Source of the DNA: Amoebidium appalachense
Taxonomy: Eukaryota; Ichthyosporea
Direction: 5' to 3'
Assembly (NCBI GenBank): GCA_963693365.1
Contig: CAVNZM010000001.1
Span: 20,274,001 to 20,338,000, forward strand
Length of the DNA: 64,000 nt
Below the pieces are notes generated by a model that was given only the letters and a program-made list of their open reading frames with translations, did not search any database and was not told where the DNA came from. The first letter of the stretch is position 1. Every line of letters starts with the position of its first letter. Below are positions 1 to 23,299 of this stretch, piece by piece. The position numbers were made by a program, and so were the translations under genes.

Positions 1-57
1 TCGAGTGGTTATTTGTTCCCACCAAGAAACGTTGACACACACACACACCGTGACGAC

Positions 58-359
<302 letters not shown>

Positions 360-1389
360 GACAGACACTGGGCACACATTACATGCTACACATACCAAAA
401 CACACGCACGCACCCAGTGCCACGCACCCACAGTACGTACGCGCACTGCGGTCCACACGCAACCACAGTGTCAGATCTATCTCTACATATATACACACGC
501 ACAAACACACACACGCACATATCACATCAGCGGCATATGCATTCAGTGATAATCATCTGATGATAATAAGTTGCAGCAGTATACTATCACTTGGCACTAA
601 AAATCTCCAAGGTCGCGCGCCTTTGTCTGTTTGGTGCACACGCACACACGAACACATACACACACAGAGAGAGAGCCCGAGAGTATCAGCACACAGCAGT
701 GTCGCACATAGCTGTCGCACATACTGATGTGCACACACAACACACTGTGTGTACCCGTACCGGTGTTTTTATTTGTGTGTCGATGTCACACCGTTTGTTG
801 CAAGGTTGCTTGCCTGTGCAAGCTGTGCGCAGATGTGTTGTGCGTGCCACTGAGTTCCACTGAGACGTTTGTAATACACGTTGGCGTGTTGATACCATGT
901 GAGTAATATTCTATAAATAACCAGCAATCCCCAAAATTACCACAAATTTTTTTTTTAAAAAAAAACAGTTATATCTCCACATATGATGTCTATTTGATAC
1001 GTCATTAATTTGTATGATGTAAATGTAACACCGATTTTTTACATGCATATCTTGTTGGGTGGAAGTACTGTTGGCCTTGGTGTGGCAACCGACAACTCAT
1101 CACAGCTCACCTACATGTCGTTAATAAACAGCACATCCCCCCCCCCCCCCCCTCCCCCCCTTTTTAAAGAATGCGAAATAAACGGATATATAATTATCAG
1201 GCATGTGCAACCGCCAAAAATCTTTATGCAGTGCTGCATGCGCACCATCTGTGTGATGTAATTGGTCCGAGACACTCCATATTTCTCTATGAGGAGTGGC
1301 CAGATGGCATGTGGAAGGTGGAAGGAAAGAGAACATGGCAGACGTAGGCGACCACGCGTGCGCGTGGGTAGATGATCATGCTGCTTGTG

Positions 1390-1420
1390 CACGGCCATCT
1401 AGAGTCTCTAGATGGCCGTG
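1390..1420. repeat. Perfect 31-bp hairpin
   Basis: Arms of 15 bp (CACGGCCATCTAGAG and its exact reverse complement) with a 1-nt loop at 1405. Confidence 0.95.
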
Positions 1421-1502
1421 TGCTTGTGCCAGGATTTTTAATTCTGTTTCGGCACCGGCGCCCGAGTCCTGAAGTCAGCCAGATTGGCTGAGTCAACTTG
1501 CT

Positions 1503-1895
1503 CCGAGAGCAGAAATATTCTGCAATAAGCAGAATATTCGGCAAATAGCAAAATTGTTCTGGTAGAAGCAGAATCATAATCAATTATAAGTATCAAGCAA
1601 GGGCAGAATTGTTTTGCAAAAGCAGAATCATAAGAGTATTCTGCTAAAAGCAGAGTTATTCTGATTAGCAGAAAACTCTTTAAAAAGCAGAGTGATTCTG
1701 CTGCTCAAAGCAGAATAATCCTGCTTTTGCAGAGTGTTCTGCTTTCTGCACTTTTTGCAGATTAATTCTTCTTTTGCAGGTTAATTCTGCTCACTGAGAA
1801 TAATTCTGCTTTTGCAGAATAATTCTGCTCTTTGCAGAATAATTCCGCTATTTGCAGAATATTAATTCTGCTTTTTGCGAATTGATTCTGCCGAG
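1503..1895. repeat. Degenerate palindromic satellite, core GCAGAATNATTCTGC
   Basis: About 20 half-sites of GCAGAAT/ATTCTGC separated by 4-8 bp of A- or T-rich spacer. Because the core is its own reverse complement, the array reads alike on both strands. Copies are most regular in the right half (about 1790-1870). Confidence 0.85.
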
Positions 1896-2007
1896 GTGGT
1901 TGGGCCCTTCCGAACATCATGCGCTACATAACTCTTCCAAGGGTTTGTTAATTTTGCTATTTGTTTTGGGGCTGCAAATTACGCAGTTGCACGCCAATGT
2001 ATGTCCT

Positions 2008-2052
<45 letters not shown>

Positions 2053-2572
2053 ACCCACCCACCACCACCACCACCGGCACCACCACCCTGAAAAAGAAAA
2101 AAAGAAAAAAAGAGCAACAAAAGCGAAAGAAAGAAAGAACAACCGACCACTTGGCTGTCAAGATACCTGGTACCCGTTTAAGTTGTTTGGTGTTTTGTCA
2201 CTGTGAGATTGATACCCCTTATGAAATGTCGTCTATGTATGCACCAACCATTTAAAGTTATGCTGAGCTGAAATGGTGTGGAAACCTGTTACATATGCCT
2301 GCAATTATCCATTTTAGTGTTTGCATTAACGACTTAAGGGGTCTAACGTGAAATGTACATGTTGTCGGTTTTTGACGACCTAGTACTCAACCTTCAATCT
2401 GCCAGGCTGATGTTGATCGTTCAGTTCATTGGACTTCACGAAATGAACAGAAATTTAACAACTGCTGTGGACAGCCATGCATTCCGTACTGTATGTGTCG
2501 TGAGGGGAGAGGGGGGGGGAGGGGGGTTCTGTTTGCGGAATGCCTGTGTGCACGTGCGGGGTGAGCTAAATG

Positions 2573-2652
2573 TGGAGAGAGAGAAAGAGAGGGGGGGAGG
2601 GGGGAGGGAGGGAGGGAGGGGGGGAGAGAGAGATCTTGAGAGAGAGAGATCT

Positions 2653-2713
<61 letters not shown>

Positions 2714-2728
2714 TGCAAGAGAGAGAGA

Positions 2729-2797
<69 letters not shown>

Positions 2798-2840
2798 GAG
2801 AGAAAGTGTGTGTGTGTGTGTGTGTGTGTGTTTGTGTGTG
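2573..2840. repeat. (GA)n, G-tract and (GT)n compound block
   Basis: GAGA runs at 2625-2711, an interrupted G-tract of about 30 bp near 2732-2761, more GAGA to about 2804, then GT repeats to about 2840. This is a purine/pyrimidine strand asymmetry able to form triplex or quadruplex structures. Confidence 0.95.
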
Positions 2841-3068
2841 CCGGTATCCTTTCTGGGTATCACGTACATACGGTGCGTTAGGGGGAGAAGGTCTATGGGT
2901 CTTGTGTGCCATGGTGATTGCGCTATGTCTGCAACAATCGATATGATGCACCCGCGCATGTGTATGGACGTGCATCATGCGGCATATGTGTGTGTGTTTC
3001 TTTTCTTCATTTTTCTTGCCTGCGTGGCAGCCGGGCCTGGCGGCTGTTGGGAAGAGAGAGGTGTGTGT

Positions 3069-3123
<55 letters not shown>

Positions 3124-3853
3124 GCTTTCAAAGTTAAAGGCTGGCACACAATTTATTACACAACCAGTGTGCACAAAAAAAAAAAAAAAAAAAAAAAAAA
3201 AGGGACGGGCCAGAGTGATGACTGGAATTACCGACATTCTTGATAACTAGTTGATAGTGTTCGCTGACACCGAAAAACATTGAATCTCATATGCTTGCTC
3301 AAAAAATATCATTGAATTTAAGGTTAAAAGTCTGGATTCCTTCTACTAATCAGGAAAAGGAATTATGCCGAGCACCAACATGACGTCATCGTCACAGTAA
3401 TTATGTACGTAGCATCATAGAGTTCAATGCATATCGTTTTTATCAGAATGAGTGCCAGCACGCTGTGCACATGAGAAGACCACAAAACTTAGACACACCC
3501 CCCCCCCCCCCCCCCCCCCTCTCCCCGGCAGGGAAAAATGAAATGGAACAAAAACAAAAAAGCCTGCTCGAAAAAAGAAAAAAAAGAAAAAAAACACCAA
3601 GGAAAAAGAGTACAAGGCACAACGAGAACACCTGTAAAGATAAATACCAGAGCCGTCTACTGAAGCACGACACCCTACCCAGCACCGAAACCACCGCCCC
3701 TTTCTCCTATGCACTCCCAATTCCTAACAGTTACATTCCAAATCAAAAGACCAATCCACAGACCTTCTAACCGGCGGTACCACCGGATTGACCCATTATC
3801 AAGCCAATCATCTCCACCCGTTTCTACATTTAGCATGGCCCACACACCACCGC

Positions 3854-4396
3854 TCACACCGTCCCCTGGGCCTGTATTGTCCCCTGCAACCTGCCGGCCA
3901 TCCGTATGTTGTCGTCGACGGCATATTTGTGCAGTGAGTCCACAAACTCACGGAACAGGGGCCCCTTCTTGAACCTCTGCAGACTGTCAGTAGAAAGCAG
4001 GTGCAAGATGTGCTCGAGGCAATCGTTAAAGAGCGTGCTGTTGATCCATACGGCCTTGCCTGCCTCGGCATCTTCAACCTTCTCCAACGCCTCCTTCCAC
4101 AACGTAAACGGTACGTTGACCTCGATCTCCGCCCCTGGCTCCAGGTATTTAGTGAACATGGCACGGGCCGTGGTAAGCTGGTTTGGGTCGCCGTCAGCAA
4201 TCGTTTTGAACTCTTGCACAGCCTGGACAAACTGAAGATTCTCGGTGGAGAATTCCTTTTCCAACTGCTGGGTGAAGTATTTGAGGGCCCTCGTGTGGTT
4301 GATGATGTGGTCTAGCGTCATGTCCTCGGGTGCTAGGTGCGCCTGTGTGTGGGCGGGGAGGGGGCAATGGTTGTTAGTACGTATGCATGTGTGCAG

Positions 4397-4464
<68 letters not shown>

Positions 4465-5714
4465 GGGTCAGGTGTGTGTGCCTGTGTGTGTGTGTGTATG
4501 TATGCATGAGGTGTGCATGTAGGTGTGCACGTGCCCGTGTGAGAGTGCTGGTGGGCGCACATGCGCATATGTGGATGTGTGTTGTGTGGGGACGAAAATA
4601 GGTGTGAAGGCGCGTGTGCAAATCCGTAGGTGCGTCCATACCCTCGTTCTATATGTTGTGTGTCTGTGGCGCACAACGTATATTCCCTCCAACCACTCAT
4701 GTGCACACCTTGTGTGTGTGTGTGCATGTGCTTATGTGCTTGCTCCTGTCGGGCAATGCAACCCAGTCTGCATGCAGCAAGTATTAGGGTGAAACAACAG
4801 TTATCTGGTGCGGTATCACCCGTTGTATGGAGATATCAGTCTACGTTTGAGAGCATTGGGCACATAGGCGGTGTGTCCTGCCGATACATGTCGGTCTTCT
4901 TTCCCAAATGCAATCCCCCTCCCCCCTCCCCCCCCCCTCCACACACACACACACCCCACCCCCCCCACACAAAAATCCCACCCGTGTATATAGCAACAAG
5001 ATAACAACATTAACTCTGTCCAAACCAATCTTGCTTCACACCCTCCTATGAATACAACCCCCCCCCCCCCCCCCGCCCCTTCCCCACGATGCCTTCCCCC
5101 CCAACCCCCCCCCCCCCCCCCCACCAACACACACACATGGACCCCACCCAAGCACACACCTGGAAGTCTGCGACCACCCAAGGCATTTGCGCAAAGACCT
5201 TGTCAAAGTCATCCTTCTCACACGCCAACAGCACACTTGCAATTGTTGTTGTGACCGTGGCTGTGCGCTTTGTGTTCTGCACCAGTGCAATCTCCCCAAA
5301 AAATCTCCCCCGGCCCCATTGTGGCCACCTGCTTGCCCTTAACAGACACCACCACCTCCCCGTTTACAATCATGTAGAATGTCGTACCGTCTTCCCCCTC
5401 ACGGCATATGTCCATGCCTCCCGGTACGTTTGCTATGCGGCATGTTTCGGCCAGCCGGTTGTATTGCTCGTCTGAAAACCCGGAGAGGAATGGCATTTCG
5501 AACCGGCGTAGGTGGTGTGTGATTCGCTCTGCAACCTAAGAATGGGCAATGATCAGGTCAGTCTTTGCATCGTACCAACTCCCCCTCCCTCCCCCCTCCC
5601 CACCCCATGCTGCCGCCACAACTTCCGTGCCACATGCATAGGAGAGTCGCAAGCAACCAAAGGCTGAAAGCATTGGTAACCTGGAGGGGCACATGCCACG
5701 TCTGTATGCGTCAC

Positions 5715-5802
<88 letters not shown>

Positions 5803-5925
5803 CAATCAGCGCAAGAGGTCAGGCTATTATTGTGTTCCGTGTGCGCTTCTATAGGTGGTTTGAGTGTCTGTGCTATAAAGCGAGTGAGCCAGCGAGCAAG
5901 CACGCACGTGCCTGCGGCTGAATTC

Positions 5926-6017
<92 letters not shown>

Positions 6018-6437
6018 CACACACCTTTCATCGTGCAAACAGTCATGCATTCCTAGAAGGGGTGTGTTATGCTATGTGCACATGTGCAGATTTGGTGGTT
6101 AGTATCTTTTGAATGAGGAGATGGTTGTGGTTAGAATGAGCGCGTACCCGTGCACACCCGGTGCACCCACGCAATTGTTGTGCAGTTCGTGTGGGTAGAC
6201 GTTGGGTTTGGAGATATAGTGTAAGGTTTGTGTGATATAGTGTGTGTGGCACAGAGGACGTACCGATAGACACTTGCACACATGCGCATACCACACAAGA
6301 ACAACACCTCAGACATAACTTGGAATCCTGCAGCTGCATGTACAGATGTATTTGGATCGAAAGCATTCTGCATGACCATTAGGGATATGGGTGGCATGCG
6401 GACCTGTCTGAGTGCTGTGTGTATGGTTGCATAAATC

Positions 6438-6473
<36 letters not shown>

Positions 6474-6730
6474 GTTTATTTATGTGCATGAACGAGTGTT
6501 TCTGTGTGTGCGCACACGCAGTACACATGTAACAAGGAACAGGTAGCCACTCGGTCATTCTAAAAAGCCTGCAGCATTCACACATTCTCACACAGCACCC
6601 ACATTCACAATGAACCTCCCCCGGGCAGGTCCCCCCCCCCCCCCCCCCCCCCCCCCAAAAGCACACAAACATACACTCTTTGGCCTCCCCCCTCCCCCCC
6701 CCCTGCCCCTTCACCCTCAACTTTACCTCC

Positions 6731-6761
<31 letters not shown>

Positions 6762-7609
6762 CCCTCCCTCTCACCTGCTTGTCGAAGGCCTTCTGCAGGT
6801 CTGGGGACACTGAGAGGAAGCGCATGAGGTCTGATGCCTCGAGGGTCAGCAGCAGCGTCTTCTCCAGAGACACGGCCGTGGCACTGCGGGGCATGTTCAT
6901 GGCTAGCGCAAACTCCCCAAAGTACTGCCCGGGCCCAAACGTGCCCACTATCATCTTCTCTCCGAGGTTTTCTTCCTTCTTGCTGCGCACTGATATCTCG
7001 ATTTTGCCCTGCGGGTGGAGGTGTGTGTGATTATTATTGCAGGTGAATCAGCATAGCCTGCAGAGGTTGGTTTCTTGACAGTTGTGTTTGCTGGATCGTG
7101 CAGCCAAGCAAAGGTTTGCCCATCTTCTCATTCGCTTTTCATTCCTTGAATATGCACACAAAAGCAGGCACAGAGCACGTCTATGCAGACAGACACAGAG
7201 ACGTCAAAATTCACGTTTAGTGTCACCTGTTTTCACTAACATAACAGTCATTGGGTCGTCACAAGTCTCACCTATAGGATTTTGAGACTGAGGCAGGATG
7301 CATGCAGGCACACAGAACGACCCCCCCCCCCCCACAAAAAAAAAAAAAAAAAAAAAAAAAAAGGAAAAAAAAAAAAAAAGAAAAACAAAAAAACATAAAA
7401 AAAAAACAATAAAAAAAAAACCAATGCACACACGTGTTTCATGTGCTAAGAAGCAATGTGCATCCACAACAACAGAACACACCCATACACTGCCATACAG
7501 ACACACTTGTGCACACAAATCTCCATGATGTGTGTTACATTCATACAAACCAAAAAAGGCACAACACGCGTGTTGAGTTGCACACTGCAGCGCAGACCAG
7601 TCCGCCAGA

Positions 7610-7650
<41 letters not shown>

Positions 7651-8655
7651 CCCCCCCCCATCCTTACCCCCACTCCCCCCCACCCCACCCCCAAACACAT
7701 ACACACACACACACCACACACACGTGCTACGCTTGAGCGAACACGTGCACGTGCAACCGTAAGAACTCTAACACATACCCATAGAAGCTCAGATGCACTT
7801 TCAAATGCACACCTCCACGTGCTCACGCACCCTCAAACCAACACCAATGCAAATAACACAAAAAGCACACACACGGACTTATGTCCACGAACACACTCAC
7901 GCTCAAGCACCTTCAAACCAACACCCATCAGCAGTCAACTTGCTTACCTGTGAGACAACGAACATTTCACTTCCGCTTTCACCTTCTAAAAACAGCACCT
8001 GGTTTGGTGCTGCAATCGAATATCGGAATAGCGTGCCCAATCGGTCGAGTTGTTCTTCTGAAATTTCGGCACCCTTCAGCAAAGATAGATTTTTCAACGT
8101 TTTCGCTTTGACCATAACAACGTCCGTCATCACCTCGGCGACCTTCGGGTGCTTTTTGAGAAACTTGGACAGATCTTTGCGCGAGCACGCAAGCACCTTG
8201 CACTTGTCTATTGCTACTACTGACGCGCTCCGTGTGTATGACTCGTCGGGGTCAAGCATCAAGACACGCTCACCGATAAATTCGCCTGCCAACTTCTTGG
8301 ACAAAAACACCGCGGACACACCGGCAAGCTCGATAACCACCGAGAGCTCTCCCGCCTCGATGATGAAGAAATCCTCTGCCTCTTCGCCCTGCTTGACTAG
8401 TATGTCGCCGGCATTTAGCTTTTTCCGTCTGAAAATCTTAGCCAGTGCGAGCAGCTCCTTGTCATCGAGATACATGGCAAACGGCCCGTTTTCCAGGCAG
8501 GCAAGAGGCTTGCCTGTGCCCCACAGCCGCTCTGTGATGGAGAGAGACCGTGACCTGCGGCCCTCGCTGGTTGATCCAGCCTTCTTGCGTGACTGGACGT
8601 AGCCATCCTTGCGTGCTGACGACTGCTCGGCGTCAGCAGCCACAGCCGTGGCCAT
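3854..8655 (-). CDS. Triple cyclic-nucleotide-binding (CNB) protein with C-terminal RGS domain
   Basis: Four exons, all phase 0: 8655-7948, 7008-6775, 5535-5160 and 4342-3854, about 601 aa. CNB1 lies at about residues 55-165, CNB2 at 190-312 and CNB3 at 325-435. The phosphate-binding cassettes are visible: FGEFAL...RSATAV (CNB2, Arg about 277) and FGEIAL...KRTATV (CNB3, Arg about 404); CNB1 is diverged (IGERVL...RSASV). In PKA/PKG relatives, Thr or Ser after the cassette Arg goes with cGMP and Ala with cAMP, so a cGMP preference is inferred. Exon 4 is an RGS domain (about 448-582) with EFSTENLQF, EVNVPF and DSLQRF, the family hallmark for Galpha GTPase activation. No kinase domain is present. 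Exon 3 carries one extra base in the A6 run at 5298-5303, which breaks the frame inside the CNB3 cassette. The start is the first ATG of an open exon; the stop is TGA at 3854-3856. The predicted role is a cytosolic link between cyclic nucleotide and G-protein signalling; no family name is assigned. Confidence 0.85.
4397..4463. repeat. (GT)n in intron 3 of the CNB-RGS gene
   Basis: Read on the gene's strand this is (CA)n about 55-120 bp upstream of the exon 4 acceptor, while the same intron begins GTGTGTG. Confidence 0.95.
5715..6015. repeat. Two long (GT)n tracts in intron 2 of the CNB-RGS gene
   Basis: Pure GT runs at 5716-5799 and 5928-6014, separated by 128 bp of unique sequence. Confidence 0.97.
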
Positions 8656-9354
8656 AATGGTCGTTTGAGTAGCTGGCTTGAGTGAACAGAGAATGCGGTA
8701 GGCAGGTCTTAGAGGGCAAATTGCCCGAGAGATGTACCTAGAGTTAAAGCTTATTCAAGCCAGCAAGAGGTGTCACAGCTAGTCACTATAATCGAGCATA
8801 GTTTATGTACTTTCAAAGTCGCTTGTTTTCAGCAGAAACTCAAATGAATCTGGCGCACCAACTTGGCACACATTTATCCGGGTGTGGCACGAAGCCGTGC
8901 ATGGTGGCAAAAGTCGGCAACAACAGCAACATGAATTTGTAAAGGTCTAAATATAATTGAACATTAAACATCGTTACTATTGGATAATAGCACAAGAATG
9001 GGTTAATGTTAACTTTAAAAATCATTCCACAATCTGATTTATCTCCGGTTACCGCATTCCGGTCAACATTCTTCAGCAATAAACTGTCGGGGCCTGATTC
9101 AGAATAAGAGGGCGAGGGAGGGCGTCGATCAGGGTGAGGGGCGAGTCAGCCCTCGGTGACGGACACCAAGGCTTGGTGGAAAGGCCTTGAGTGATGTCGA
9201 TCGTCGAAACGTTAATATCAAGCACTGACTAAAGCCTGAAGATATGTTACATACAAGAAGTGTAGACTGGCACATGTGCAGCAATGTCATCACAGTTGGC
9301 CTTTGCGAGTGTGTGTGCGTCCGTACGTGTGTGCGAGCGCGTGTATGTGTGCAG

Positions 9355-9788
<434 letters not shown>

Positions 9789-11484
9789 CAACAAAAACAA
9801 CAACACAACAACAACAACAACAACAACCATAGTAACTTCAACAGTGGTCCTGTCTGACATGGCTGTTTGACATGGGTGCCTCTGCCCGGGCGCCTATGGG
9901 CCGGTCCGCCTGCACAGTGAATATGGGAGTGGGTGGCCATATGGATGGCACTTATTCTGGGCTTTTTCGGCTTCATGTTACGGAACATGTAAGTCATGAT
10001 CACCGTAGCCACATGGACCGCCTTAGGGATCCGTGAATTTGAAACGGAATGGGGGGGAAGGGAGGCTGGTGGGTTGGAGTAGTAATTATCGACGTCCCCT
10101 CTGGTGGTAACCCCGCCCCCGCCCCCCGGAGAGAGGTCGGGGGGGTTTGGGGGGGGGGAGGAGAAGGGGGGCATCCACCCCGCAAAGGAGATGGGCCCCG
10201 CCCCTCCTCCCCTCCTCCTCCCCCCTCCCCCCCCCCCCCCTCCCCCCCTTCCTGCCCCACTCCCCTCCCGAAGGTAGTCACAGGGCTGGGTGTGTCCTTC
10301 CCCCCCCTCCGGGGGGGGAGGAGGGGCCCACCTTGGCCGTTGGGGTGTCTCCCCCTCCCCCTCCCCCCTCCCCCCTCCCCCCTCTCTTCCCCTCCCCCTT
10401 CCCCAACCTCCCTCCCCCCCCCCCCCCCACGCGTGCGCGGGCCAAACATCTCTTTTCCACTAGCCATAGGCTGTATGCGTTACGGTCGAATATTGGGGGC
10501 AAGGTTTTCGTGCATGTTCTCACCCTGCAGTGTTTGTGTGCGTGTCTGTGTGGCGGGGAATGTGTATGTGTGTTGTGTGGGTGAGTGTATCTGCATATTC
10601 GGTTGGATGCGCATCAATATGCAGCTGGTTTGTGCATCTCGTGTGAGCGTTTGGTAGGTATGTGTGCAGGTGCTTGTATATTGAATACGTGCGGAAGTGT
10701 GTGTGTGTGTCTGTGCGTGCGGTACTGAGGGAGAATGCAGGCGAGACCCTCATGCCCGCGAGGGGAGGGACTTCCGGAGAGGGGAGGGACTTCCGGAGAG
10801 GGGGAGGGAGGGGAGGAGGGGAGGGCACGGGTGGAGGGGGGTTTGGGGATGGGGGGAGCTCGAGCACGACAGTACGGCATAGCACTATGTAGCCTGAGTT
10901 TCAGGTGCTCAAGGAGTCCTGTTGGTAGTTGCTTCAATATTTCGGGAATGCCACATAAGCCGTTGCCACATCAAAATACTATTAGGATCAGGTTATCTAA
11001 CTGTCATATACTCTTCATGGCAACCCCTAGGGTGGGGGTGGGGTGGGGGTGGGCCCGCCCCCCCGGTGGGGGGGGGAGGGGGGGGGGGGGGGGGAGGGGG
11101 GGGAGGGAGGAGGGGGGGGGGAGGAAGGGGAAGGGGAGGGGGGCACCATCTACCTTGCTAAGGTGGTGGTGACCCCCTCCTTCCCCCTCTCCCCCTGCTA
11201 ACCGAAAGGGTGGCTCCGGGGGGAGGGGGAGGGGGGGGGGAGGGGGGGGAGGGGGGGGGGGGGAGGGGGCTGTCCAAATTTAAAGCGAGGGGTGTGGGTT
11301 CTTCCCCTCCCTCCCTTCCTCCCCCCATCCCCTTCAAAGTTACTATTATTCCTACCCGCTCTCCGTTTCTGAATTCTTTTCTCCGGATCCAGCATGCTCA
11401 ATGCTCCCCCCCCCCCCCCCCCCCCCCTCCCCCTCCCCCCCCCCCCCCCCCCCCTCCCCCCCCCTCCCCCCTCTCTCCCCTCTG

Positions 11485-11966
11485 CGCATGTGTGGTATAC
11501 CGTATGAGCATATATCAGTAAAAGATACGGTGTACACAGTGATCACACGATCAGCCTGAGAGGTGGGCCACTTGTGGGCCTGACCTTGGCATGAGTGTGA
11601 GCATAAGGGGAACGTGCAGGATACGTGCACATTCACCTTCCGGATCCGATGGGTAGCCTGCAACGGGGGCCGTGACACAAACACAAACATCTATCAGATG
11701 AGTGAGAACATCGTGCCACGAGCGCCACGGAGGACGACGTTCTCACTCATCTGATAGATGTTTGTGTTTGTGTCACGGCCCCCGTTGCAGGCTCCCCGTC
11801 GGAAGGTGAATGTGCACGTATCCTGCACGTTCCCCTTATGCTCACACTCATGCCAAGGTCACGCCCACAAGTGGCCCACCTCTCAGGCTGATCGTGTGAT
11901 CACTGTGTACACCGTATCTTTTACTGATATATGCTCATACGGACACACATGATACCACAGCATGCC
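11485..11966. repeat. Large near-perfect inverted repeat (foldback)
   Basis: The left arm, about 11500-11713, is the reverse complement of 11735-11942 with few mismatches and small indels; the loop is about 20 bp. Beyond 11500 and 11942 the complementarity continues more weakly (GCATG, TGTGGTAT blocks) to about 11485 and 11966. Each arm has the same short open frame read outward from the loop, without a recognised product. C-tracts lie on both sides. Confidence 0.9.
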
Positions 11967-12311
11967 CTCCGGCTGGGCCAAAACATCCCCCCCCCCCCCC
12001 CCCCCCCCTTCCCCCCGTCTAGATAGCTAGGCCTCCCCCACACCATCCCCATGGCGTCTTCCTATTGCCAACTGGCAGACAATATTAAGTCATAAACTCC
12101 CTTCTCTCCCGAGCTTCGAATCAAATTAATGATTGCAATTGTCCGGGCGCCGCCGCACTGAGCTAGTGTGATCAGGTCCGGGAACACCGGGCGTTTGCCC
12201 CTCCCTCCCTCCCTCCCTGTACACTCACCCTCCCCCCCCCCCCACCCCACCCCCTCCCCCCCTCCCCCCCCCCCCCCCTCCACCCCTGCCCACCCCTCCT
12301 CTCCTTCCCCC

Positions 12312-12312
<1 letters not shown>

Positions 12313-12388
<76 letters not shown>
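12313..12388. repeat. C-tract of about 75 bp
   Basis: One of the longest uninterrupted C homopolymers in the window; the exact length depends on assembly accuracy. Confidence 0.9.
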
Positions 12389-13554
12389 TTCCCCCTCCCC
12401 CCTAGGCCTAGGCCTGAACATTAGGGCCCCTCCTTAAACGTACGTACACACACACGCACACATGCACACACACGCTGGGCCACTCACCTATGGCCACCCC
12501 TTTAGATACATTGCAGTAGACCATTTGTAAGTGGTTCCCAGCAGATCGACATAAGCTTGCACTCGAGTCACTGAGCCGTCACGCCAGACAGCCAGAAACA
12601 TTTCAGGAAACATTCAAGGCCGGATCTATTTGAGCGCGGCAAACATCTTGTTCCTGTTTGATTGGCCCAGGCTGTCTGTGGCTTAGAACGAAGTTAGAAG
12701 GGCAAGCAAGGGTGTGTTCATGTCCGCCATAAGCATTATCACTCCAGCGCACAAAGAAGTACTATATGCATCCAAAGAAAACGGAGAGGTTGCGGCTTCT
12801 TTTTCTGTATACATTCACATGTACAGCCTTTTGTATTTCTCCTGTCGCTTATCGGCGTTATGGCCGGCCACATGTGCTTCCGGAGTTTCGGCCCGCTAGA
12901 TCCTTTTGATTAGCCTTATAAGGCAGGTGTTTTGACCTGGTGCGTGCCTCTGAGATTCCGTCTGTGCTCATGATGCATGTCCCGACTCCTTCAAAAAGGA
13001 GGCTATGCAGCACAGAGGTAAGGCCCCTTTATCCCTCCTCATACCAAGTAGCTCACGATGTAACAAAGTGTGTTAGTTGGAGATGAACCCAATAGTAGGT
13101 GTTAGTTAGAAATATGAGCGAGCAGACAAGGTTAGAAAATTATACAGTTCAGTTCTAATTCTGTGCCTGAGGCGCTGTGGTAGACCTCGGTCTGCGCGCG
13201 ATGTTTTCCAGATCTTTGGCACGAGGTAACATGCTCACCCCTTGGATAGGTCGATGTTCGCCATGCCGAGGTGATCCTTGATCCCCTTCTCCGAAAAAAA
13301 ATTGCATGTTTTCTACTACGCTTGTTGCATTAACCTTGATGCTGTTAAAGGGATGGTGTTGAAGCAGCTGTTGCCTTTGGTGTCGGGGTTGTTATTGTTT
13401 TTGTTGTTGTTGCTGCTGCTGTTGTTCTTGTCGTTGTCATCCATCTTTCGTCTACCGTTCTATCTCTAGAAACTCACTTCCCTGTGCTACTTTGAGGTGC
13501 ACACACACAGCCTCCTTCCGCTCTGCTCGCTGACAGTTAACGTGTGCAGGCCGC

Positions 13555-22557
<9,003 letters not shown>

Positions 22558-22800
22558 GCCACTGCCCATACATGATCACTAACATGCACACACCGGGCAT
22601 GCACACATCCCCGCATGCCCTTTTTGAATTTGGAACCGCAAATCTTACCTACACGAAAGCCAATGATGGAAATAGAGATAGAACGGCCTAGGGAACGTCA
22701 CACTAGACCGAGCACTGCATGTACTGGAAGACGAATCTAGAGCCCCCCCCCCCCCCCGAAATTTAGAGGGGGGTTTTGAGAGATAGAGAAGCGCTGGGGT

Positions 22801-22839
<39 letters not shown>

Positions 22840-23299
22840 AAGAGAGGGGAGCTAAAGAGACACGGGCTTGCAAATTTGTTAATATCAAATAATGGCACAA
22901 ATGAAATTTGTTAGCAATTTTGTATACGTAGAAGCGTTGAACTGAAAGAACGCGAAATCGTTTTATATGTGCCCTGTGTGTGCACATAAGCAAGTGCAGA
23001 ACCGATAGGTCTCGGTTTCGGAACGATAGATCAAGCCTTGCAACATATATTTGGCTTTGCTGTGCAAAGCAGAAAAATCGAATCGAATTTGGGTATCGTA
23101 TGTAGCCGACCTCCAAAAATGAAGGGTGCAGATGAACACATGCAGTTGGCATCATTTTGAACCTCATCGACTATGATAAGTCGACAGATTCTATCAGATT
23201 TATTGTTGGCTTGGTGCCGGCACCAGCCAATCATACACTTGCTACACACACCATATTTGGGCATGAGGTGCCAGCACCATCACGTAACCTCCCAATCAT
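22558..23299. other. Convergent 3' intergenic stretch between FPGS and p32
   Basis: Short C- and G-tracts near 22743-22757 and 22799-22837, then about 450 bp of AT-richer unique sequence that probably contains both 3' UTRs. GGTGCCGGCACC (23213-23224) is a perfect 12-bp palindrome. No gene seen. Confidence 0.7.

Noticed and set aside
12714-12899. Short ORF upstream of FPGS
   Set aside because: 61 aa with no motif in otherwise non-coding unique DNA.
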